A DNA stretch of 22,134 nucleotides from Pseudomonadota bacterium (GTDB lineage Bacteria > Pseudomonadota > Alphaproteobacteria > Acetobacterales > Acetobacteraceae). Below the pieces are notes generated by a model. It did no database searches. It was not told the DNA's origin and saw nothing but the letters and a program-made list of their open reading frames with translations. The DNA lies in NCBI GenBank assembly GCA_021826485.1, contig JAKAZX010000012.1:1-22134 (forward strand). Reading direction: 5' to 3'. Positions 14,704-22,134 of this stretch are shown here, one piece after another (positions within the stretch are counted from its first letter, which is position 1; each line of letters opens with the position of its first letter). The translations under genes and the position numbers were made by a program.

Positions 14704-15456
14704 ATGGGGTCGCACTTGCCCGAACCGCGTGCCAAGCAGGACCGCCGGTCGCTGCGCCAGCTTGCCTACGAGGACGTGAAGCAGCGCATCCTCGATTCAC
14801 GCTACCCGCCGGGCGCGATGCTGTCGGAAAACCAGCTTGCGGAGGAGCTGTGCATCAGCCGCACGCCGATCCGCGAGGCGCTGCGCGATCTGGCGACCGC
14901 CGGGCTGGTGCGGATCCTGCCGCAGCGCGGCATCGTGGTTTCCGAACTCACGCTGCAGGACACGGTGGAGGTGTATCAGCTCCGCGAACAGCTCGAATGC
15001 TTCGCGACGCGCCTCGCCGCGCAGCGGATCGGCAGCGACGACCGGCGCGGGTTCGAGGCGGATCATCTGCGGGCGCTGAAGTATCTGGCCGCCGGCAACG
15101 ACCGGCTGGCCTATGACCATTCGATCCGCCTGCACGCCCGGATCATCGCGATGGCGCGCAATTCCCGGCTCACGCAGGTGATGAACCTGCTGGCTGACCA
15201 GACGCACCGGTTCGGCCTGCTGACGCTGCGCAACGGGCGGGCGCGGTCGGCGATCGCGGAACATGGGGAGATCATCGCGGCGCTGCTCGGCAACGACGTC
15301 GATCTGGCCGAGCAGCGCATGCGCGCGCATCTGCGCGCCGACCGGGACGTGGTGCTGGCGCTGATCCTGCCGGCCGGCGCCGATCCGACGCCCTTGACTT
15401 CCCGGCGCGAAGTCATCTTGTATGCCACTGCCACGCAAGAAGGTGATGGCCGGTGA
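14704..15456 (+). CDS. GntR-family (FCD/FadR-type) transcriptional regulator
   Basis: This 250-residue regulator has an N-terminal GntR winged helix (about 16-82; AYEDVKQRILDSRYPPG, LSENQLAEEL, SRTPIREALRDLATAGLV). An all-helical FCD effector domain follows, with candidate metal-binding His144, His187 (AEHGEII) and His209 (MRAHL). FCD proteins commonly sense carboxylates or acyl compounds. Its stop overlaps the start of the next gene (GTGA), and four catabolic genes follow without a gap, so it very likely autoregulates this operon. There is no strong SD at ATG 14704, and the start is supported mainly by family N-terminus length. Confidence 0.9.
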   Translation: MGSHLPEPRAKQDRRSLRQLAYEDVKQRILDSRYPPGAMLSENQLAEELCISRTPIREALRDLATAGLVRILPQRGIVVSELTLQDTVEVYQLREQLECFATRLAAQRIGSDDRRGFEADHLRALKYLAAGNDRLAYDHSIRLHARIIAMARNSRLTQVMNLLADQTHRFGLLTLRNGRARSAIAEHGEIIAALLGNDVDLAEQRMRAHLRADRDVVLALILPAGADPTPLTSRREVILYATATQEGDGR

Positions 15457-16355
15457 GCAGCCCCGAGGCCGTGTTGGGCGGCGCGCATCCCGCCGCATCC
15501 GGCGACCCGGTGCGCCGCCGCTTCGTGGACATTCCCGGCGGGCAGGTGCATCTGCGGCAGGCGGGGCAGGAGCGGCCGGGACGGCCGCTGGTGATGCTGC
15601 ACGCCTCCCCCGGCTCGTCGCGCATGCTGGTGCCGCTGCTGTCGCGGTTCGCGGCGACCCGGCCGGTGTTCGTCCCCGACACGCTGGGCAACGGCGATTC
15701 CTCCCCGCCGCCGGGGGATGCGCCACCGCTCGCGGTATTCGTCGATGCGCATTGCGCGGCGATCGATGCGCTCGGCCTGCGCCAGTTCGATCTCTACGGC
15801 ACGCATACCGGCGCCAACATCGCCTGCGAAATCGCGATCCGCTGGCCCGACCGGGTCGGCCGGCTGATCCTGGATGGCGTTTCGCTCTATACGGAGGCGG
15901 AGCGCGACGAGATGCTGCGCTGCTACGCGCCGCCGGTCGTGCCGCGCGAGGACGGCAGCCATCTGCTGTGGATCTGGACCTTCATCCGCGACGCCTTCCT
16001 GTTCTGGCCCTGGTACAAGCGGGATGCGGCGCATCTGCGCGCGGTGGGACTGCCGGACGCCGATGCGCTGCACGACAAGTTCGTCGAAGTCGTCAAGGCC
16101 GCGCGCACCTACCACCTGTCGTACCGCGCCGCCATCGGCTACCGCAAGGAGGACCGGCTGCCGCTGGTCCGGGTGCCGACGCTGCTGGTTTGCGCGGAGA
16201 CGGACATGCTGCTCGCCTATCTGGATCGTGTCGCCGCGCTGATGCCGGGCGCACGGCGCGTGACCATGCCGGGGTTCGCCGACGAGGCGTCGGCGCGGCG
16301 CAGCACCGCGCTGATGGCCGGCTTCCTCGACGACGATGCGGTGCCGGCGTCATGA
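15453..16355 (+). CDS. Alpha/beta-hydrolase-fold protein lacking the Ser nucleophile
   Basis: This 300-residue protein has a clear alpha/beta-hydrolase pattern. The oxyanion-hole loop is HASPG (50-54), PDTLGNGDS (75-83) is the usual D-x-x-G-x-G-x-S strand loop, and the nucleophile elbow follows LYG. The elbow reads GTHTG (116-120) instead of GxSxG, putting His118 at the nucleophile position. The acid Asp251 is plausible (CAETD), but the usual C-terminal catalytic His is missing (PGFADE at 273-278). It is therefore either a non-hydrolytic enzyme or a binding protein, or uses different chemistry. GTG start overlaps the gntR stop, with SD AAGAAGG at 15437-15443; the stop overlaps the next ATG. 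Confidence 0.85.
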   Translation: MSSPEAVLGGAHPAASGDPVRRRFVDIPGGQVHLRQAGQERPGRPLVMLHASPGSSRMLVPLLSRFAATRPVFVPDTLGNGDSSPPPGDAPPLAVFVDAHCAAIDALGLRQFDLYGTHTGANIACEIAIRWPDRVGRLILDGVSLYTEAERDEMLRCYAPPVVPREDGSHLLWIWTFIRDAFLFWPWYKRDAAHLRAVGLPDADALHDKFVEVVKAARTYHLSYRAAIGYRKEDRLPLVRVPTLLVCAETDMLLAYLDRVAALMPGARRVTMPGFADEASARRSTALMAGFLDDDAVPAS

Positions 16356-17500
16356 CGCCGCTCGCCGACCATGCCGCGATCCTGGATCAGGTCGATCGGT
16401 TCTGCCGCGCCATTCCGCCGGCCGAGGTGATCCGCCGCGATGCCGAGCACGTCCCGCCTTACGACTACATCCCGCAACTTGCGGCGCTCGGCCTGATCGG
16501 CGCGCCGGTGCCGGAGAGCGTGGGTGGACTCGGCCTGCCGTGGTCGCTGTTCTGCGTGATGCAGGAGCGGATCGCCTATCGCGCGCAGCCGATCGCATCG
16601 ATCCTCAATCGCCTGATCACGTTCGGCGTGCTGCCGATCGTGCAGTTCGGGACGGACGCGCAGAAGCAGACGCTGATCCCGCAACTGCTCGCCGGCGAGG
16701 CGCTGGTCAGCCTGGCGCTGACCGAGCCGGGCGCAGGTTCCGACGCGCGGGCGGTTGCCACGCGGGCGGAACGCCACGGCAATTCCTGGCGCATCACCGG
16801 CCGCAAGACCTGGATCAGCGATGCCGATGCCGCCAGCCATCTGCTGACCCTCTGCCGCATCGCCGGGTCCGATGCGCCGGGCGATGGCCTCGCGGCCTTC
16901 CTGGTGCCGCGCCATGCGCCCGGCGTCAGCATGACGGTGCTGCCCAAGGTCGGCAACAACTGCATGCCGAGCTACGACATCGGCTTTGACGGCGTGACGG
17001 TCGAGGCCGCCGACATGCTGGGCGAACCGGGCCAGGGCTTCGCGGCGATCACCGGCACGCTGCGCTATTCCCGCGCCAGCCTGTCCGCCACCGTGATCGG
17101 CAGCGCCAAGGCCGCGCTCGATCTGGCCTTGCGGCACGCCGGGGAGCGTGTGCAGTTCGGCCGCCCGCTGTCGGCATTCCAGGTGATCCGCCATCGGCTG
17201 GTCGATATGCGGCTGGAAATCCGCAAGGCGGAACTGATGGTTCGCGAACTCGCGCGGCTGCTGGACGAACGGGAGCCGGCGGACGAACAGGCGGCGATGA
17301 CGAAGATCGTCGCCACCGAGATGTTCCAGTACGTGACGGATCACGGCATGCAGATCCTGGCCAGCGCCGGCTATGCCGCGGAAAGCCCGATGCAGCGCTA
17401 CTGGCGCGACGCCCGCCTGTACAGCTTCGGCGAAGGCGCGAACGAGATCCAGCGGGAGATCGTGGCGCGGCACATGGGCCTCGGCGGCAAGCCGCAATGA
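16352..17500 (+). CDS. Acyl-CoA dehydrogenase
   Basis: This is a 382-residue FAD enzyme that introduces an alpha,beta double bond into an acyl-CoA and passes electrons to ETF. The three ACAD domains are present. The FAD-binding LTEPGAGSD is at 123-131, with WRITGRKTWISDA at 146-158. The middle-to-C-terminal transition carries LGEPGQGF (223-230) and ERVQFGRPLSAFQ (265-277). The C-terminal helix has WRDARLYSFGEGANEIQ, with Glu361 at the catalytic-base position. The ATG overlaps the previous stop (ATGA), and its stop overlaps the next ATG. Chain specificity cannot be read. Its likely substrate is the product of the CoA ligase two genes downstream. Confidence 0.93.
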   Translation: MTPLADHAAILDQVDRFCRAIPPAEVIRRDAEHVPPYDYIPQLAALGLIGAPVPESVGGLGLPWSLFCVMQERIAYRAQPIASILNRLITFGVLPIVQFGTDAQKQTLIPQLLAGEALVSLALTEPGAGSDARAVATRAERHGNSWRITGRKTWISDADAASHLLTLCRIAGSDAPGDGLAAFLVPRHAPGVSMTVLPKVGNNCMPSYDIGFDGVTVEAADMLGEPGQGFAAITGTLRYSRASLSATVIGSAKAALDLALRHAGERVQFGRPLSAFQVIRHRLVDMRLEIRKAELMVRELARLLDEREPADEQAAMTKIVATEMFQYVTDHGMQILASAGYAAESPMQRYWRDARLYSFGEGANEIQREIVARHMGLGGKPQ

Positions 17501-18360
17501 ACCGGAACGGCGCCATCGACGCCGTCGTCAATATCTGGACGCCGGAGGCGCAGGGCCATCGTCCGGCCTGGCGGCAGGGTTTTTTCGTGGACAAGATGAA
17601 AGGCGATCGCAGCGGGATCGACGGCATCCCGCTGGAAGAGATACTGCGGCGGATGGATGCCGCCGGCATCGACCGCGCCTTCCTGATCGCGACGCGCGCC
17701 GGGCGCCCCGGCCATCCCTCCACCTATCGGATTCCCTACCGGCTCGTCTACGACGCGGTGCAGCGATATCCGGACCGGTTCTGCGGCCTGGCCGGCATCG
17801 ACCCGTTTGATGGCATGCAGGGCGTTCGCGAACTGGTGCAGGCGGTGCGCGAATACGGATTCGTCGGCGCGCATCTGTATCCCCACTGGTTCGAACTCGC
17901 CCCCGATCACGCGCGCTATTATCCTTTCTATGCCAAATGCTGCGAGCTGGACATCCCGATCCAATTGCAGGTCGGCCAGTCGATGATCTACGCGCCCGAC
18001 TATCCCTGCCGCAGCGTCGGCCGGCCGATCACGCTGGATGCCGTGGCCTGCGACTTTCCCGAACTGCGGCTGGTCGGCATCCATATCGGCATCCCCTGGA
18101 CGGAGGAGATGATCGCGATGGCATGGAAGCATGCCAACGTGTTCATCGGCTGCGATGCCCACAGCCCGCGCTACTGGCCGCCGAGCTTCATCCACTTCCT
18201 GAACAGCTTCGGCCAGGACAAAGTGATCTTCGGCACCGACTTTCCGGTGCTGGAATTCGGCCGCACGATGCAGGAGATTGCCGCACTCGGCCTGCGCCCC
18301 GATCCGCTGCGCAAGCTGCTGCGCGACAACGCCGCGCGGATCTACCGTCTGAAGGACTGA
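17497..18360 (+). CDS. Amidohydrolase-2-fold protein lacking the HxH metal motif
   Basis: This 287-residue TIM-barrel protein belongs to the amidohydrolase-2/ACMSD-like decarboxylase and hydrolase group. GFVGAHLYPHW (121-131), GIHIGIPW (194-201) and IFGTDFP (244-250) keep the family pattern, including His196 and Asp248. The N-terminal metal-binding DxHxH is replaced by DAVVN (8-12), and the usual His of the PxxxHxG strand is Gln158 (IQLQVG). Most metal ligands are therefore gone, suggesting a metal-free enzyme or a different reaction such as a hydratase, lyase or decarboxylase. It is translationally coupled to the acyl-CoA dehydrogenase (ATGA) and followed after 3 bp by an acyl-CoA ligase. 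Confidence 0.85.
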   Translation: MNRNGAIDAVVNIWTPEAQGHRPAWRQGFFVDKMKGDRSGIDGIPLEEILRRMDAAGIDRAFLIATRAGRPGHPSTYRIPYRLVYDAVQRYPDRFCGLAGIDPFDGMQGVRELVQAVREYGFVGAHLYPHWFELAPDHARYYPFYAKCCELDIPIQLQVGQSMIYAPDYPCRSVGRPITLDAVACDFPELRLVGIHIGIPWTEEMIAMAWKHANVFIGCDAHSPRYWPPSFIHFLNSFGQDKVIFGTDFPVLEFGRTMQEIAALGLRPDPLRKLLRDNAARIYRLKD

Positions 18361-18363
18361 GCG

Positions 18364-19836
18364 GTGAGCGCCACCATCGCCGACATGCTGCGTCTGCATG
18401 CGCGCAACCGGCCGCAGCACGAAGCCGCCGTCCACGACGGCGGCACCATCCGCTATGCGCTGCTCGACCGGATCGTCGATGCCCTCTGCATGACGCTGGT
18501 GCAGGCCGGCGTGCGGCCCGGCGATCTGGTCGGCCTGTCGCTGCCGGATGACGTGCGGCATCTCGTCGCGCTGCTCGCGGTGATCCGCGTCGGCGGCGTC
18601 ATCCTGCCGCTCGACCGGCGCTGGACGCTGCGCGAGCGGCAGGATGTCACAACCCGCTTCGGCGCCGCCATCGTGCTGACGGATGAGCACCCGGCGCCTG
18701 CCGGCTGGCTGTTCATCGGCGATGCGCCGCCGGAGCCTGCGACATCGCCGTTCGACGCTCCGGCGGTCGCGATCGATGCGCCGATGGTGCTGTCGCTGTC
18801 GTCCGGCACGACCGGCGCACCGAAGGGGCCGCGCCTGACGCACCGGCAGTTGATCAGCCGCTTCATGGTCTACTGGATCGATATCGGCCTGGGCGCACGG
18901 GACCGGTTCGTGATCGCGACGCCGTTGTTCTTCGGCGGCGGGCGCGCCTTCGCCCTCGCGATGATCTATGCCGGCGGCACCGTGTGCCTGTTCCCGCCAC
19001 CGTTCGAGCCGGCGGAGCTGACGCACTTCGTCGCCCGCATCCGGGCGACCGCGATGTTCCTGGTACCCACGCAGCTTCGCCGCCTGCTGGCGGAGGAGCG
19101 GAACGGCCAGGTGGCCTTCCGGCAGTTGCGCGCGCTGATCTCCAGCGGCGCCGCCTTGTTCGCCAATGAGGCCGCCGCGGTGCGCGAACGGCTCTCGCCC
19201 AGCCTCTATCAGTATTACGCGACCACCGAGGCCGGCGGCATCACGCTGCTGCCGCCCGAAGCGCAGGATGCGCATGCCGGATCGGTCGGCCGGCCCTGTT
19301 TCGGCGTCGATGTCGCCGTGGTGGACGGGGAGGGCCAGGCGCTGCCGGCGGGCGAAACCGGGCGCCTGCGCTACCGCAGCCCGGCTTCGCCGACCGGCTA
19401 TCACGTCGGCGATCCGTCCGGCGCATTCGCCGACGGCTGGTTTTATCCCGGCGACCTCGCGCGGTTCGACGCCGACGGCTATCTCTATCTGCAAGGCCGC
19501 GCGAAGGACATCATCATCCGCGGCGGAGTGAACATCCATCCGGCCGACATCGAACGCACGCTGCTCGACATGCCCGGCATTGCCGATGCCGCCGTCACCG
19601 CCATCCCATCCGCCGAGTTCGGTGAGGAGGTTGCGGCCTTCATCGTCCGGTCGGCGGAGATCGGCAATGCCGAGATTCGCGCCTTCTGCGCCGAGCGCCT
19701 CGCGCGCTACAAGGTGCCGGGCGCAATCGTTTTCGTCGATGCGCTGCCGCGCAACTCCGCCGGCAAAGTGGTGAAGACGCAGTTGCTGCCGCTGTGGCAG
19801 GCCGATCAGGCCCGCCGGTCGGCCGCCTGCCAGTAG
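18364..19836 (+). CDS. AMP-dependent acyl-CoA synthetase/ligase (ANL superfamily)
   Basis: This is a 490-residue adenylate-forming ligase. The P-loop LSSGTTGAPKG is at 145-155, YYATTEAGG at 284-292, the hinge region WFYPGDLARFDADGY at 359-373, GRAKDIIIRGG at 378-388, and the A10 motif PRNSAGKVVK with the catalytic Lys468 lies near the end. It would activate a carboxylic acid to its CoA thioester at ATP cost, presumably the acid metabolised by the preceding dehydrogenase and hydrolase-fold proteins. GTG at 18364 is 3 bp after the previous stop. Its last 31 bp overlap, tail to tail, the end of the convergent DpgC-like gene. The acid is unknown. Confidence 0.92.
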   Translation: MSATIADMLRLHARNRPQHEAAVHDGGTIRYALLDRIVDALCMTLVQAGVRPGDLVGLSLPDDVRHLVALLAVIRVGGVILPLDRRWTLRERQDVTTRFGAAIVLTDEHPAPAGWLFIGDAPPEPATSPFDAPAVAIDAPMVLSLSSGTTGAPKGPRLTHRQLISRFMVYWIDIGLGARDRFVIATPLFFGGGRAFALAMIYAGGTVCLFPPPFEPAELTHFVARIRATAMFLVPTQLRRLLAEERNGQVAFRQLRALISSGAALFANEAAAVRERLSPSLYQYYATTEAGGITLLPPEAQDAHAGSVGRPCFGVDVAVVDGEGQALPAGETGRLRYRSPASPTGYHVGDPSGAFADGWFYPGDLARFDADGYLYLQGRAKDIIIRGGVNIHPADIERTLLDMPGIADAAVTAIPSAEFGEEVAAFIVRSAEIGNAEIRAFCAERLARYKVPGAIVFVDALPRNSAGKVVKTQLLPLWQADQARRSAACQ

Positions 19837-21112
19837 CGCTCCAGATTGGCGATCAGTTGCGGGCTGAAATGGCAGATCGCCTGTTCGCGCGCATACACCG
19901 CCATGTAGCTGCGGAACGTGTCCAGCGGCTCCGCCCCGGCGCGCAGCGCGCGCCGGTTGCCCACCAGGCTGACCGCGCCCGAATTGGTCAGGCCGTCCAC
20001 CACGCGCTCGATCGCCGCATCCATGTCCTCCGGCGCCGCGATCTCGTCGCAGATCAGCCGCCCTTCCGGCGAGTCGCACTCCAGGCGGCGGCCGTAGCCG
20101 ATCAGTTGCCGCGCGATGCGGTCGCCGACGAACCGCGGCAGCCGCAGATTGGCGGCCCCGGGAATGATCCCTTCCTTGCGTGCCGGCAGCGTCATATAGG
20201 CGCCGCGCGCCGCCAGCACGTAGTCGCAGGCGAGCAGGATCTGGCAGCCGCCGCCGATCGCGAATGCGTCCACCGCGGCGATCCACGGTTTTTCCCGCGT
20301 CGTGCCGCGCCATTCGTCGGGCGGTGAATCGGGTACCGCGACGCCACGGAAAATCTTGTTCACCGCCGCAAGGTCGCGCCGCAGATACCAAAGATAGGAA
20401 ATGCGGCCGTGATACAGATGCGTCAGGTTGATACCGGCGGAGAATACGCGCCGCCCGGCATGGCGCGGATGCTCCACCACTTCGCCGCGCAGCACCACGG
20501 CATCGGTCGCGGGATCGAGGGTCGCGAGATCGACGGCGGTCTCGAAATCCTCCAGCGTCGCTTCGTCCTCCGCGTTCAGGAACCGCGGGTTGCGCGTCAT
20601 CAGCAGCGTCGCCCGGCCGCGCCGCTCGACGCGCGCGGTCGGCAGATCGACCGCCCCGTCACGCTCCAGCACCGGCAGCAGCGCGCGGGCCTGCGGCCGC
20701 GGCAGCAGCATCGCATGGCACAGATGGCGCCCGCAGGCCGGATCGGCGAGAACATGGGCCAGCAGCAGGCCCTGGTCGATCTCCAGCCCGTCCTTGTCAG
20801 CCTGCCGATGCGCCGATTCTCCCGCCACCTGCGTCGCGGACGGCACCAGGCCGGGCACCAGCGCCGCCGCATCCTCCATCAGTTGCTCGATGCGCACATG
20901 CCGCGTCATGCCGGCGGTGAGCGCGTGGTACAGCGCCACCGCATGGTCCGTCAGGAAGCGTTCGCGCGGTTCGCGGCTTCCGGCCAGCAGCCGCGCCGCC
21001 GCCTGCGCCTGCGCCGGGTCGCGATCGGGCTTCGCCGGCAGTTGCGCCAGCGCCGCCGCGGCCGATGCGCAGGCGAGCGACAGCGCCGCCGCGTCGCTCG
21101 CGAAATCGCCGC

Positions 21113-21116
<4 letters not shown>
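19806..21116 (-). CDS. DpgC-like cofactor-independent (dihydroxyphenyl)acetyl-CoA dioxygenase
   Basis: This 436-residue protein is far longer than ordinary enoyl-CoA hydratases (about 260) and matches DpgC in layout. An all-helical N-terminal half (about 1-160) is followed by a crotonase domain. DpgC-specific motifs are visible: RFLNAEDEATLEDFETAVDL (178-197), GRRVFSAGINL (221-231, oxyanion hole), EKPWIAAVDAFAIGGGCQ (275-292), and ARKEGIIPGAANLRL (312-326). From memory, Glu189, Arg254 and Gln299 line the Streptomyces DpgC pocket; Glu183, the Arg246/247 pair and Gln292 sit at matching spacings here. DpgC uses O2 with no metal or flavin to turn 3,5-dihydroxyphenylacetyl-CoA into 3,5-dihydroxyphenylglyoxylate and CoA. 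Start overlaps the PaaK stop (ATGA). The exact aryl substrate is inference. Confidence 0.88.

Positions 21117-22134
<1,018 letters not shown>

Noticed and set aside
12392..14779. 795-codon open frame on the plus strand
   Set aside because: It is antisense to the two Gfo/Idh genes, with shadow-type composition (His, Arg, Gly, Ala) and no recognisable motifs.
17398..20391. 997-codon open frame on the minus strand
   Set aside because: It is antisense to the amidohydrolase and CoA-ligase genes, has Arg/His/Asp-rich low-complexity translation and no domain. Long shadow frames are expected at this GC content.

Overview
This is a GC-rich window from what looks like an alphaproteobacterium. The flagellar gene order, the Shine-Dalgarno style and the dense 1-4 bp start/stop overlaps (ATGA, GTGA, TGATG) fit Acetobacteraceae or a related lineage, but this assignment is an inference from gene style. 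No rRNA, tRNA, insertion sequence or CRISPR array was seen. The window is almost fully coding.

Left (1-4382) is a flagellar block. A truncated Pro/Ala-rich reading frame (possibly hook-length protein FliK) runs leftward off the window, and the hook gene flgE diverges from it, followed by flgK and flgL. The space between the divergent genes holds two hairpin-forming repeats and a near-perfect sigma-54 (-24/-12) promoter that would start transcription about 20 bp before flgE.

Centre (4405-14563, all minus strand) is a catabolic block, read right to left. It runs: two Gfo/Idh/MocA sugar-type dehydrogenases, an IclR regulator, a two-subunit aconitase/isopropylmalate-dehydratase-like hydro-lyase, an isocitrate-lyase/PEP-mutase family C-C lyase, a type I periplasmic binding protein, and a complete LivHMGF-type ABC importer. 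A promoter and a TTTCA-n5-TGAAA dyad sit exactly between iclR and the hydro-lyase. This suggests that IclR controls an operon for uptake, hydration/dehydration and cleavage of a branched carboxylate. Both enzymes depart from the usual active-site sequences, so the substrate is not predictable by name.

Right (14704-22134) contains two convergent acyl-CoA operons. The plus-strand operon is a GntR/FCD regulator, an alpha/beta-hydrolase-fold protein without a Ser nucleophile, an acyl-CoA dehydrogenase, an amidohydrolase-fold protein without the HxH metal motif, and an acyl-CoA synthetase. The first four genes overlap by 4 bp at each junction. The minus-strand operon encodes a phenylacetate-CoA ligase (PaaK family, cut by the window edge) coupled by ATGA to a homologue of DpgC, the cofactor-free 3,5-dihydroxyphenylacetyl-CoA 1,2-dioxygenase known from actinomycete glycopeptide biosynthesis. 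Together they would activate an arylacetate and oxidise it to an arylglyoxylate with no metal or flavin.

The strongest candidates for undescribed biology are the PaaK-DpgC pair, the hydro-lyase/C-C lyase pair with altered active sites, and the plus-strand operon carrying two enzymes that have lost their canonical catalytic residues.
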